Assembly: GCA_016712525.1 (NCBI GenBank)
Contig: JADJQX010000006.1
Coordinates: forward strand, 186,001-250,000
From: Myxococcales bacterium
Lineage (GTDB): Bacteria; Myxococcota_A; Polyangia; Polyangiales; Polyangiaceae
Direction: 5' to 3'
DNA length: 64,000 nt
In this document: positions 9,877 to 19,300 of the stretch, in pieces
Numbering within the stretch: the stretch's first letter is position 1
Layout of the letters: every line of letters begins with the position of its first letter
Made by a program: the position numbers and the translations under genes
The notes under the pieces: model-generated
Database searches by the model: none
Told to the model about the DNA's origin: nothing
Seen by the model: the letters and a program-made list of their open reading frames with translations, nothing else

Positions 9877-9907
9877 CGGCCCTCTTCCCACGCCGGGAAG
9901 GGGGCCG
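9877..9907 (+). terminator. Strong 13-bp hairpin between two genes
   Basis: Positions 9877-9889 pair with 9895-9907 (13 bp with one G-T pair, loop ACGCC). It sits 52 bp after the NlpC/P60 stop and 17 bp before the phosphatase start. It has no T-run, so it may be a terminator-like structure or a 5'-leader hairpin that hides the phosphatase ribosome binding region. Confidence 0.5.
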
Positions 9908-9923
9908 TATCGTTCTCGGCATC

Positions 9924-11612
9924 ATGTTGAAATTCAGTGACGATCCCGACATCGCCGAACAAGAGATGAACGCGATCATCTTCTACCTGGTCACGTTCGG
10001 GTACATCGACGGGGACTTCGACGCGAAAGAGAAGACGTTCGTTCGGCAGTACATCGAGCGCCTCATCGACGGCCGCGCGCAGCACGCCATGCCCGACGCG
10101 CCCGCCGAGGTCCGCAAAGAGATCGTCACGAAGTACACGCGCCACTTCCACGAGGTGTTCGAGGGCATCGACGCCAACGTGAAGGAGCTCTTCACCGAGT
10201 CGGTCTCGACGGACGAGGACCCGACGGCCTTCGTGCACGGGCGCCTCAAGTCGAAGTGCTTCGAGATCTTCAAGTCGTTCGATCGCGGGAGCCAAGATCA
10301 GCTCATGGCGTCGATCGACGAGCTCCTCATGGCCGACGGTGAGGCCCACCCGGCCGAGGTCGCGTTCCGCGCCGAGCTCGCGCAGCTCCTCGAGGCCGAT
10401 CTGGACATCGAGCTCGTCCACGAAGACGAGCCCGTGCCGAGCCACAGGACGAGCGTCACGCCCGTCGTCGACATCCCGCGCTCCGAGGCGAACCACGTGT
10501 TCTTCGAGCCGATGGAGCAGCACTTCTCGAAGGATCGGGAGCGCATCCTCTCGCAGGTCGAGAAGGACCGGAGCCTCATCGACCGCGCGCTCGACGTGCT
10601 CGCGCGGCAGCGCAAAGAGGGCGCGGGCAAGCTCGCTGGCAAACAGCGGGTCGACGAGCTCGAGGGCGCCTTCACGGACGGCCACGTGGTGGTGCGGAGG
10701 CCGCGCAAAGACCAAAAACACGAGCTCATCGTGCTCGGCGATCTGCACGGTTGTTACAGCGTACTCAAGGCCGCGCTCATGCAGTCGCGCTTCTTCGAGA
10801 AGGTCGACGCGTACCGCTCCAACCCGAAGGAGAACCCGTACCCGATCTTGGTGCTCCTCGGCGACTACATCGATCGCGGGCTCTTCAGCCTGAACGGCGT
10901 CTTGCGCCTCGTGCTGCAGCTCTTCGTGACCGCGCCCGACCACGTGGTGGTGCTGCGCGGAAACCATGAGTATTACATCGAGCACAAGGGCAACATGTAC
11001 GGCGGGGTGAAGCCGGCGGAGGCGATCAACTCGCTGAAGCCCCACCTCGACATCGACGTGTTCCGCCACTACCGCACGCTCTTCGAGGCGCTGCCGAACG
11101 TGTTTTTGTTCGACCGCATCTTCTTCGTGCACGGCGGCATCGCCAAAGATCGCCTGCTCAAGGAGCGCTACAAAGACCTCTCCAGCTTGAACGACGAGGA
11201 CATCCGCTTCCAGATGATGTGGAGCGACCCTTCGGCGGCCGACGTCATCCCCGCCGACCTCCAAGACAAGGCCTCGCGGTTCATGTTCGGGCGCATGCAG
11301 TTCAAGGCGTTCATGCAGAAGGTGGGCACGACCACCATGATCCGCGGCCACGAGAAGGTGAACGCGGGCTACCACGTCCAATACGACGACGACCGCGCGC
11401 GCCTCGTGACGCTCTTCTCGTCCGGTGGCATCGACAACGCCGATCTGCCCGCCGAGAGCACGTACCGCTCGGTCACGCCGATGGCGCTCACGATCACGCA
11501 CGACGGCTCCGAGTCGCGGATTACGCCCTGGGCGCCGCACTACGGCTCGTACAACGACCCCGAGCGCAACGCGTTCTTCAAGATGCCGCCCGAGATCGAG
11601 CACCGCGCGTAG
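9924..11612 (+). CDS. PPP-family serine/threonine phosphatase with TerB-like N-terminus
   Basis: The 562-residue cytoplasmic protein has the complete PPP metallophosphatase signature: GDLHG at ~272-276, GDYIDRG at ~313-319, GNHEYY at ~346, HGG near 405 and a late RGH (MIRGHEKVNAGYH). These residues bind two metals and dephosphorylate Ser/Thr proteins. The first ~155 residues are helical and acidic (YLVTFGYIDGDFDAKEKTF, then DELLMADGEAHPAEV), resembling a duplicated TerB-type domain. Bacteria with many eukaryote-like kinases, such as myxobacteria, often carry such phosphatases. No kinase gene is adjacent. The gene stands alone between a hairpin and a convergent terminator. Confidence 0.9.
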   Translation: MLKFSDDPDIAEQEMNAIIFYLVTFGYIDGDFDAKEKTFVRQYIERLIDGRAQHAMPDAPAEVRKEIVTKYTRHFHEVFEGIDANVKELFTESVSTDEDPTAFVHGRLKSKCFEIFKSFDRGSQDQLMASIDELLMADGEAHPAEVAFRAELAQLLEADLDIELVHEDEPVPSHRTSVTPVVDIPRSEANHVFFEPMEQHFSKDRERILSQVEKDRSLIDRALDVLARQRKEGAGKLAGKQRVDELEGAFTDGHVVVRRPRKDQKHELIVLGDLHGCYSVLKAALMQSRFFEKVDAYRSNPKENPYPILVLLGDYIDRGLFSLNGVLRLVLQLFVTAPDHVVVLRGNHEYYIEHKGNMYGGVKPAEAINSLKPHLDIDVFRHYRTLFEALPNVFLFDRIFFVHGGIAKDRLLKERYKDLSSLNDEDIRFQMMWSDPSAADVIPADLQDKASRFMFGRMQFKAFMQKVGTTTMIRGHEKVNAGYHVQYDDDRARLVTLFSSGGIDNADLPAESTYRSVTPMALTITHDGSESRITPWAPHYGSYNDPERNAFFKMPPEIEHRA

Positions 11613-11633
11613 AAGAAGAGAGAAGAGAGAAGT

Positions 11634-11722
11634 GGTGCCCCCACCCGCGGGTGCTCGGCCTAACGGCCTGCGCGCCCGCGACCTCCCCCAAACCGCGAGC
11701 TCCGCTCGCGGAGGGGGAGGCA
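11634..11722. repeat. Dispersed structured repeat R1, copy 1
   Basis: This element lies just after the phosphatase stop. It contains an outer stem CGCGGG/CCCGCG (11646-11651 with 11675-11680), an inner GGCC-TAAC-GGCC, and then CCGCGAGC-TCC-GCTCGCGG. Related copies occur at about 16264, 23269 and 30217, beside each beta-helix gene of the array. The outer stem changes from G-C to A-T in those copies with pairing kept, which supports a selected hairpin. Confidence 0.7.
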
Positions 11723-11741
11723 GAGAAGGCTGAAACACGAA

Positions 11742-11768
11742 AGCCCCGCGGGCTGGGCTCGCGGGGCT
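11742..11768. terminator. Bidirectional hairpin terminator between convergent genes
   Basis: AGCCCCGCG (11742-11750) pairs perfectly with CGCGGGGCT (11760-11768) around a 9-base loop. It sits between convergent genes ending at 11612 (+) and 11792 (-), where a shared terminator is expected. No T-run is present, as is usual at this GC content. Confidence 0.6.
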
Positions 11769-11791
11769 CGTGGCATGTGGGTCACAGTCAG

Positions 11792-12862
11792 TCACTCGTC
11801 GTCGTCGACGAGGTCGTCCGGGATGCGGTCGTCGTCGTCGGTCGGGCCTTCCAGCGGAGCGGGCTTGGCGGGTGACGGGAGGGCGTCCGGCTTGGGGCCT
11901 CTCTCCTTCGCGGCGCGGCGCCGCTCGCGGTGGTGGGCGCTCGCCGCGGACTTCAGGATGCTCGGGTGGTCGGCGAACGTGTAGCGCAGGACGAGCCGGA
12001 GCTTCTTCGCGCGAGCGCGCACGAGGGCGACGATCGCGTTTCGGCGCGCACCGATCGTGCTGGTCGCGGTGCGAGGGGCGGCGCTGCGGCTCACGAGGAG
12101 CCCCGCGATGGAGGACGCCTCGTCGATGAGGGCCATGTCGAACCCCGGAAGCGCCCGAAGCTCCGTCGCGAGGGTGCGGCACATGCCGGCGTACGCGGCG
12201 AGCCCGCTCGCGAGCTTGGCGATCGTCTTCGGCGTGCCCTGGTGTTGGCGCCGGAGAGCCGCGACGGCCACGTCTTTCTGGTCTTCGATCCCGTCCTCGA
12301 CGACGACCTCGAGCGCCATACGGAGCCGACGAAACACCACGACGCCGCGCTGGACGGTGCCATCTTGCGTGGGGACGCGCCCTTGGCTCGCGAGGATCTC
12401 GGCCTCCGCGCCGAGCTTGCAGAGCAGGAGGATCTGGGCCGCGATGTCGCCCCCGAGGCGCGCCGCGTGTGGAGCGAGGCTCTCTTTGACGATGCCCCGC
12501 GGCACCGCGTGCCACTCGGCCAAACACGCGAGCGCGCTCGCTTCGTGGAGGAAGCTGTCGAGCGGCATGCTGAGCTCGATCTCCGGCCCGGAGTAGCCCG
12601 CGATCTCCTCCTCGAGGGCGTCGCTCATGCGGGCGTCGAAGCGCGCCGAGATGCGCGCCACGAGGTCGACCTGACGGCGGTCCTCGCCGGCGGGCGCGAC
12701 GAGGACGGTGGCAGGCAGCTTGGCCCCCACGATCGCCTCCGACGCCGCGGGCGCGTTCTTGGCGGAGGCGAGCCGCGACGCGGACGAGGGCGCCTTGGGT
12801 TTCTTGGATGGAGAGGAAGGAGACGAAGGGGACGACGAAGCCGAAACCGAACGACGAGCCAT
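11792..12862 (-). CDS. Conserved-looking protein of unknown function
   Basis: The 356-residue product starts MARRSVSASSSP and has no signal peptide. Residues 1-45 are a Ser/Pro/Lys/Ala-rich disordered tail. Residues ~55-320 are mainly helical, with well-formed amphipathic helices (LEEEIAGYSGPEIELSM, RRLRMALEVVVEDGIEDQK, TIAKLASGLAAYAGM). The C-terminus is Lys/Pro-rich then acidic (DDDDRIPDDLVDDDE). I recognise no family. The gene is monocistronic, with its upstream region occupied by a 21-bp tandem repeat array. Confidence 0.7.
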   Translation of the reverse strand: MARRSVSASSSPSSPSSPSKKPKAPSSASRLASAKNAPAASEAIVGAKLPATVLVAPAGEDRRQVDLVARISARFDARMSDALEEEIAGYSGPEIELSMPLDSFLHEASALACLAEWHAVPRGIVKESLAPHAARLGGDIAAQILLLCKLGAEAEILASQGRVPTQDGTVQRGVVVFRRLRMALEVVVEDGIEDQKDVAVAALRRQHQGTPKTIAKLASGLAAYAGMCRTLATELRALPGFDMALIDEASSIAGLLVSRSAAPRTATSTIGARRNAIVALVRARAKKLRLVLRYTFADHPSILKSAASAHHRERRRAAKERGPKPDALPSPAKPAPLEGPTDDDDRIPDDLVDDDE

Positions 12863-13005
12863 GATTCACCTGCTGTTCGTCGAAGCGCGACATGCGCCCG
12901 ACACCACGACGTCGGCAGGCCCCCCTCGGCCGTTGCGCGGATTCTTGCGGGCTGGGTCGATTGTTGAAATGTCTCGTGATTTCGGCCGGTTATATCGCGT
13001 CCAGA

Positions 13006-13222
13006 AGGGCCCGACGGCGTCAGGTGAGCTCCCGACAGCGTCAGGTGGGCTCCCGACAGCGTCAGGTGAGGTCCTGACAGCGTCAGGTGAGGTCCTGACA
13101 GCGTCAGGTGAGCTCCCGACGTCGTCAGGTGAGCTCCCGACGTCGTCAGGTGAGCTCCCGACGTCGTCAGGTGAGCTCCCGACGTCGTCAGGTGAGCTCC
13201 CGACGTCGTCAGGTGGGGCCTG
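13006..13222. repeat. 21-bp tandem repeat array
   Basis: Nine full units of 21 bp (starts at 13020, 13041, 13062, 13083, 13104, 13125, 13146, 13167 and 13188) are flanked by partial ones. The consensus is TCAGGTGAGCTCCCGACGTC plus G. The last five units are almost identical; the first four vary (GACAG for GACGT, GGTCCTG for GCTCCCG). Units contain the palindromes GAGCTC and GACGTC. Since 21 is a multiple of three, all frames stay open, but both real genes end or begin outside it. There are no spacers, so it is not a CRISPR array. It occupies most of the 389-bp gap between two minus-strand genes. Confidence 0.9.
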
Positions 13223-13251
13223 CTGGGCGTCCGGCCGGCGTTCCGACGTGC

Positions 13252-14469
13252 TCACCCCTCTTCGCGGCGGTGCTCGGCCTCGTGCGCGCGGAACACCGCG
13301 AAGAGCCCGAGGTCGTAGGCGATCTTCACGGTCGCGGCGAGCACCACGGGGACGGCGAAGCTCTGGGCGGCGAGGAGCGCGCCGGTCATCACCGGGCCGA
13401 GCGCGTTGCCTGCGCTCTTCGCGAGGGACGTGACGACCGAGGCTTGCGTGCGCTCTTCTTCGGGCACGGCGCGCATGACGAAGGCCATGCGGGCGGGCAC
13501 GTCCATCTGGGCGAGGCAGTAGCGCAGGCACACGAGCGCGAGGGCCACGGTGCCCGTGGGCGCGAAGGCGAGCGCGAGCAAGAAGAGGTTCGCCGGGATG
13601 TGCGTCGCGACCATGGTCGCGAGGAGCCCGATGCGCTTCGCGAGCCGCGCGGCGACGAGGGCCGAGGCCGCCGACAGCAGGTTCACGACGAAGAACAGCG
13701 TGCCGAGCGTGGACGTGCCGAACCCGAAGCGGAGGTGGAGCCAGAGGGCGAGCGCGCTCTGGAGCACGAGCCCGCTGCCGAACGAGTCGAGCGCGAAGAG
13801 CACCGACAGGACGCCCACGATCTTGCGCGATTTCTCGAGCGGACGGCGAGGGGGCGGGGACTTCGCCTCGATGCCGCGCGAGAGGCCGAGGAGCGGCAGC
13901 GAGCCCACGAGCACGAGCGCCGACGCGCCGACGAACACGGCGCTCGGGCCGAAACGGGCGGCGAGGGTGCCTCCGAGCTTGGAGCCGAGCGCCACGGACG
14001 CCGAGCCCATGAAGCTGTACCATGCATACAAACGTGGGCGTTCGCTCGCGGCCCGCGCGCTCGCGAGCGCGGCCTGTTCGACGGCCGTCGCGGGCCCCGC
14101 CTCTCCGCCCGAGGGGCTCAAGATGCCGACGGTGGCCGTCACGAAGAGGACCCAAGGGGCGCGCGCGAGGCCGAACACCACGAGGCCCGCGGCCATGAAC
14201 AGGGCGCTCGCGACGAGCAGGCGCTTTCTCCCGAGGCGCTCGCCGAAGAGGCCCACGAGGAGCGTGAGCGCGGCGTCTCCCACGAGGGTGAGCGACACGA
14301 GCAGGCCTATTTTAGCCTCGCCGAAGCCGCGCGCGGCCAAGTGGAACGCGAGCGCGACGGACGTGGCCCCGAACGCGACGAGGCGCGCCGCACGGGAGAC
14401 GAAGAGCGCGGTTACGTCGTCGTGCGATGTGCCCGAGGGGCTCGCGTCGGTCGTGTCGCCCTCGCTCAC
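13252..14469 (-). CDS. Major facilitator superfamily transporter
   Basis: The start is a GTG at 14469 that overlaps the stop of the upstream VanY-type gene (GTGA), giving translational coupling and a 405-residue protein of normal MFS length. Ten to twelve hydrophobic helices are visible. The loop between helices 2 and 3 has the MFS signature-like GERLGRKRLLVA, and a Pro/Arg-rich central loop (SPPPRRPLEKSRK) splits two six-helix halves. It should move a small solute across the inner membrane. The substrate is not evident. Coupling with a D,D-carboxypeptidase suggests a link with peptidoglycan fragments or an antibiotic, but that is inference. Confidence 0.85.
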   Translation of the reverse strand: MSEGDTTDASPSGTSHDDVTALFVSRAARLVAFGATSVALAFHLAARGFGEAKIGLLVSLTLVGDAALTLLVGLFGERLGRKRLLVASALFMAAGLVVFGLARAPWVLFVTATVGILSPSGGEAGPATAVEQAALASARAASERPRLYAWYSFMGSASVALGSKLGGTLAARFGPSAVFVGASALVLVGSLPLLGLSRGIEAKSPPPRRPLEKSRKIVGVLSVLFALDSFGSGLVLQSALALWLHLRFGFGTSTLGTLFFVVNLLSAASALVAARLAKRIGLLATMVATHIPANLFLLALAFAPTGTVALALVCLRYCLAQMDVPARMAFVMRAVPEEERTQASVVTSLAKSAGNALGPVMTGALLAAQSFAVPVVLAATVKIAYDLGLFAVFRAHEAEHRREEG

Positions 14470-16070
14470 GGCTTCGGAGCCACGCGGACGACGGGGCCTT
14501 CGACGCGGCCGCCCTTGAGCACGGCGACCTCGAGCTCGCCCTCGAGCTTCGGGAGCGGCGCGAGGAACGCCTTTTTGCCGCTCGGCGCGGGGAGGAGCAG
14601 GTTCGCGCGGTTGTAGGTGCGCCCGACCTGCGGCTCGCCGAGGCCGAACGTGTACGGGAACGCGGGGCCCGAGCCCACGACACGAACGCCCACACGCACG
14701 GCGCCTGCGAGGGCCGGGTACGCGCGGGGCTTCGTCTGCGGGAGCGGGACGAACGCGCTCGTCGTGATCGACGTGTCGGCGAAGCCAGGGCCGGGGAGGC
14801 CCACGAGGGGAGGCTGCGTGAGCGTGTGCTCGGGCACGTCGAGCTCGACGGAGAGCACGGCGCCGGACCAGCCCTTCGCCTCGGGGGGCGCGACGAGCTT
14901 CGCCGCGGTGATCGTGGGCGCGCTCGCGCTCGTCTTCGGGAGGCCCGAGGTGTCGAGGGCGATGGCGCGTGTTCCGCACGCGTTGGCCTCGTCGAGGCTC
15001 GCGCACGCGCCGCAGTTGCAGCCGTCGCACACGGAGACGTCGGTGTCGCCGCGGAGGCCGCGCTTTTGGCGGATCCACTGCTCGAGGGAGATGGCGTCGG
15101 GGTCGTGCGGGTCCTTCGCGGACTCGGCGGCGTGGAGCTCGCGCGCGGCGTCTTTTCCGATGTAGCGCACGTGCCAGTGCTCGTAGCGGTAGCCGGTCTT
15201 CGGGTTGATGGGCACCTCATGATCGCCCCGGGGGATGCAGGTCTCCTTCTCGTGGAGGTCGTCGGGGTGGATGGGATAGGGGAAGACGAAGCCGTGCTCC
15301 CAGGCGTGCTCGACGAGCCACTTTCCGCCCTTGGTGCAGCCGAAGCCCTGGCGGAAGACGGTCTCGCCCGAGGCCTTCCACTCGGCGGTGAAGAGGTCGA
15401 TGGTGGTGCCGAGCTGGTGTTGGCTATGGCCCGGGAGGGCGGACTGCTCTGCGGCGGAGCAGAAGTCGCTGCGCTTCACCCAACCTTGGAAGGTGACACA
15501 CTGGGCGAGGTAGCTGCGGTAGACGGACTCGATGTGGCCGGGGACGCCGGCGCGCGCCATGGCGGCGAGGAGCTCCTTCATGGCGCTCGCCGCATCTTTG
15601 CGGAGGCACTGGTACTTTTCGCAGTCGGCGGGGGAGCGGGGCTGGAACTTGACGATGTCGACCATGTCGGTCGGTGCGTAGTCGGGTGCGAGTGCGCCTT
15701 GGGGGGAGCGGTTGACGAGTGCGAGGAGATCGTCGCCGTCGACGAAGGAGGCCTTGAGGTCGCGCGGGGCGAGGAAGTTCTTCTGGGCGCCCTTGGCGAG
15801 GACGGCGCAGGCGATGCGGGCGCTCTCTTTCATGGCGCCGTAGGGGTCCTTCGGGAGGGCGGTCTGGGGCTCGCCGCTGGCGTCGTCCGGGGTCGTCGCG
15901 TCGGCCGAGGCGCTCGCGTCCATGGCGAGGGCGGCGTCGCGGGGAGAGGCGTCGACGGCGGCGTCGGCCGCGGGCTCTTGAGGGGCCTGGGGTGTGCTCT
16001 TGGCGCACGCGCCGAGCGCGACGAGCGCGGTCGTCAGGGCGAAGGGCAGGGCGCGCAGCGAGGACCTCAT
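14466..16070 (-). CDS. VanY-type (M15) D-alanyl-D-alanine carboxypeptidase lipoprotein, full-length
   Basis: The 534-residue product starts at 16070 (MRSSLRALPFALTT), preceded by GAGAGG, with lipobox LGAC (Cys22) and an Ala/Asp-rich linker to about residue 75. The M15 zinc site is complete: SQHQLGTTID at ~216-225 and YEHWH at ~296-300. This family removes C-terminal D-Ala from peptidoglycan stem peptides. A Cys-rich patch (CDGCNCGAC) and a ~200-residue beta domain follow. It is the only intact VanY gene here: three further copies (near 22.1-23.0, 29.1-30.0 and 38.7-39.6 kb) stop around residue 285, before YEHWH. It lies at the left end of the tandem array and is coupled to the MFS gene. Confidence 0.9.
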   Translation of the reverse strand: MRSSLRALPFALTTALVALGACAKSTPQAPQEPAADAAVDASPRDAALAMDASASADATTPDDASGEPQTALPKDPYGAMKESARIACAVLAKGAQKNFLAPRDLKASFVDGDDLLALVNRSPQGALAPDYAPTDMVDIVKFQPRSPADCEKYQCLRKDAASAMKELLAAMARAGVPGHIESVYRSYLAQCVTFQGWVKRSDFCSAAEQSALPGHSQHQLGTTIDLFTAEWKASGETVFRQGFGCTKGGKWLVEHAWEHGFVFPYPIHPDDLHEKETCIPRGDHEVPINPKTGYRYEHWHVRYIGKDAARELHAAESAKDPHDPDAISLEQWIRQKRGLRGDTDVSVCDGCNCGACASLDEANACGTRAIALDTSGLPKTSASAPTITAAKLVAPPEAKGWSGAVLSVELDVPEHTLTQPPLVGLPGPGFADTSITTSAFVPLPQTKPRAYPALAGAVRVGVRVVGSGPAFPYTFGLGEPQVGRTYNRANLLLPAPSGKKAFLAPLPKLEGELEVAVLKGGRVEGPVVRVAPKP

Positions 16071-16372
16071 GGGGCCTCTCTCATAGGCGAAACGGCGGGA
16101 GATGAGAGGGGGTTCGTGGGGGCGCGGCCGAAGCGCGTGCCGAAAAGGGGGAGAGCAAGGTGCCGCCAACGCGCGGGTGCTCGGGCTTGCCGATGGTCGC
16201 GAGGGAGAGAAGGTGCCGCCAACGCGCCGGTGCTCGAGCTTGGCGGTGGTCGCGAGGGAGAGAAGGTGCCCCCCCTCGCAGGTGCTCGGCCTACGGCCTG
16301 CGCGCCTGCGGTCCCCCCCAAATCGCGAGCTCCGCTCGCTCAGGGGGACGCAGAGAGACGCGCGAAGGAGCG
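16071..16372. repeat. Intergenic 53-bp repeats and R1, unit 1
   Basis: This gap between the beta-helix gene and VanY contains three imperfect ~53-bp units beginning AGGTGCC at 16158, 16211 and 16264. The last runs into an R1 copy (to ~16351) with the outer stem CGCAGG (16277-16282) and CCTGCG (16305-16310). Unit 2 has four such units and unit 3 has three, so the number varies. Confidence 0.8.
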
Positions 16373-19300
16373 CTACATGACGCGGACGCAGGCGGCACCG
16401 TCACTGAGGAGGTGGTAGGCGCTGCCGGCGGGGACGACGATTCCGGGATCTCCCGCGCTGGCCTTGATGGTGGCGTCGTCGGCGGTGGCGTTCCAGACGA
16501 CGCGAAGCCAGCCTTCGGCAGGACCGGGGGGGTAGGGTGAGGTCGAAAGCGGCGCCGGGGGGCGCCGTCGAGCTTGAGCCGCTCGAACTGAGCCTCGTTC
16601 TCGGTGAGGGTGGCAGACCCCGCGACGGTGTAGACGCCCAGGAGCTCGGACTGGGAGAGAATGGGCTCGATGACGGAGGGGCCTTGGGGGCCGACGCACT
16701 CCCAGGTGACGTCGTTGTCGACGATGGTTCCGCCACGAGTGGTCGGCCAAGGAGTAGGCTCGGCAGCGCCGGCGGTTCCGCGAGAGAGGGCGCGGTAAAC
16801 GTACCCGTTCGGGACGGTAGGCTCGACGGACTCGCCCGGAGAATACTGCCTGCCGGTGACCCACGGCGTGTTGGGCCCAAAGAGGCCCATGGACCAACCG
16901 CCGGACTCGACGGCGCGCCAGGCGGCCGGGAAACGCGTCGTGTTGGAGCGATTGACAATGAGGTCTCCGGCGCTGAACCAGCCGACGAAGCCCGTATCCG
17001 TGCCCGTGCCCCCGAGCCAGTCCGTGCTGCCGACAGCGTGATCGGCAGATGCACCGGTGAGCCGGTTCCACCCTTGTGTTTGCGTGCCGAACCAGACGCC
17101 GTCGTCGAAGGTGACATGCCCCGGCCGCGGCAGGCTGTAGCGGCTCGCGAAGTGCATGCCGATAAAGTAGCCACTTCCGCCCCAGCGAAGATCCCACTGG
17201 CCGGTCTCCGGGTTCCAGACGCACTGATAGCCTGCGTCGGTACCCTCAACCAACGGGAACTGCTGGTGTGACCAGGCGAATGCGGCTTTGGCGTCGACCT
17301 TGGACCCGGCCTGGAACGAGGTGATCCGACCACCTTCGGAGGAGCCGAACCACACGTTGTCGGCGGAGTAGTATCCCGGGGTGAAGACGGCAGCGAGACC
17401 GGTGGTGCCGAGGTTGACGAAGCCGGGACCGAGGTTGTACGCGTCGTGCGTCGGCGGGATGGGAAACGGCCCGTTCCAGGTGGTGCCGTCGTCGATGGAC
17501 CATCGGTATTCGGCGGAGGCGCCAGCGGCTTCGCCCCAGGCGTTCTTGCCATCGGGGTAGCCGGCCGTGGTGACCTCGATGCGAACGGCGGCGTAGGGCT
17601 CGATGAGGTACCCGCGAAGGCGCAGGGTGGGCGGGTTCGTCCCTTGGGCGGTCAGTGCTGGGCCGGTCGTCGATACGAAGGTGACGGGCTGGGCCTGATG
17701 GGCGTAGCCTCCGTAGTAGGAGGACCGCGGGGTCTCGCCAGCCTCACCGAACCCACCGAGTACCGTGAGATTGTTGGCCTCGAAGGCATTCGGAGGTTGA
17801 TCGCCTTCGTGGTAGCAGCCGACGAAAGTCGAGGCCCCGGGCAGACCCGGGGCCACGCAAAAACCACCTTTGAGGTTTTCGGCGGTGTGGCAAGAGATGT
17901 AGGTACAGCCGAGAGCTGAGGCCTCGTAGATCCCGTAGCCCTTGTTGCCCTGGGCGTCAAAGCCGATGGCCAGGCCGACGTTCGAATTGAAACCGACGGT
18001 GTGGAGCCCGTCGCCGCCGTTCTCGGTCGCCCGCGACCACTGGATCTGCCAGTTCGAAGCGGATCCGCCGGCGGTCGTGTCGATGCGAATTCCGTGGGAA
18101 GAAAAGCCAGCGAACGTGCACCTGTTGATGAAGGTGGCCGTAAACATCTCGAGGCCGCACGCCCCGGGGACGGAATGGCCGACGGCCTGGCACATCAAGT
18201 CCTCGATGGCGCAGCCGTCGGCGATAAAGTCGTCCGGTAGGCCCATGCTCCCATGCCAGGTCCGAATGGCCGTGACCCCTTCGTCCGCGAGGAGCACGCT
18301 TCGGGGAGCGTAATCACCGTAGCGATGCGAGCCAGCGCCGCGGAGGAGCACCCCACGCCCGATCTCGAGGGTGGAGCCGATGCGGTAGTACCCCGGGGGG
18401 ACGTGGACCACCGCGCCGAGCGCATACCCCGGAAGGTTGGGGACGGCGTCGATGCAGGCTTGGATAGCCGGCGCGGAGTCTGTCATTCCGCCGACGATCG
18501 CGTCGTACGGGACGGCGCCGAAATTGACGACGTTGAAGCTCGGGAACGAGGCGGGGCCGACCGATACGGCACGCCGCGTGGACCAGGTGTAGCTCGAGCC
18601 GGCCACGTAGACGCCCGCTGGAAACGCGGCAGTGATGCCGGTGGCGGGAAAGGTGAAGATGCTGCCGACGGGGAGGGTGAGGGGAGCCGCCGGAGGAGCG
18701 GGAAAGTACGAAGTGCCGCCATCGAGTGAATAGCGAAACAGGGAGCTATTGCCTGCGTCGATGGCGACGACGAAGTCGTAGTCGCGAGCGGGCTCGCCGG
18801 AGATCGTGACGACGGGGAGCATCGCACCGCTCGGAGTGACCGCAGAACGAAAACCGGTTCCGCCGAAGAGCGTCTGGTTGGGGTGCGCGAGGATGCGACC
18901 CTCGATGGTGACGGAGGCGCCGTTCGGCTCGAGCGTAGCGCCTTCGTCGAAGAAGACCTGTACGTTGGCCGGGATCGTGAGCGTCGAGGCCGGAGAGGTG
19001 ACGTAGGTGCCAGGTGGAAAGTGGAGAATGCCGCCGGACGATGCAGCCGCAGCGGTAGCGGCAGCCGAAATCGCTGTTTCGTCGGAGCCAGCGCCGGTGA
19101 CGCCGTAGCTCCTGACGTTGAACATGAGGCGCGCCGAGGTGTCGCGGGAGGCGCGCGGCTGGATCGCGAGGTTCCCGCCCTCGTCGCAGGTGCCGACGAC
19201 GTATTCGCTGCCGTCGGGGCGCTCGACGCGGATGAGGCGACATTGGTCGGCCGCCGTTCCGGCGTTCACGTCGGTCGCGACGACGTAAGAGGTGCCGGCA

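Noticed and set aside
9855..12893. 1012-codon minus-strand frame covering the phosphatase
   Set aside because: It crosses a gene with perfect PPP motifs and has low-complexity composition; it is the mirror of that gene's codon use.
13006..13222. CRISPR array
   Set aside because: Repeats are contiguous with a 21-bp period and no spacers, and no cas genes are nearby.
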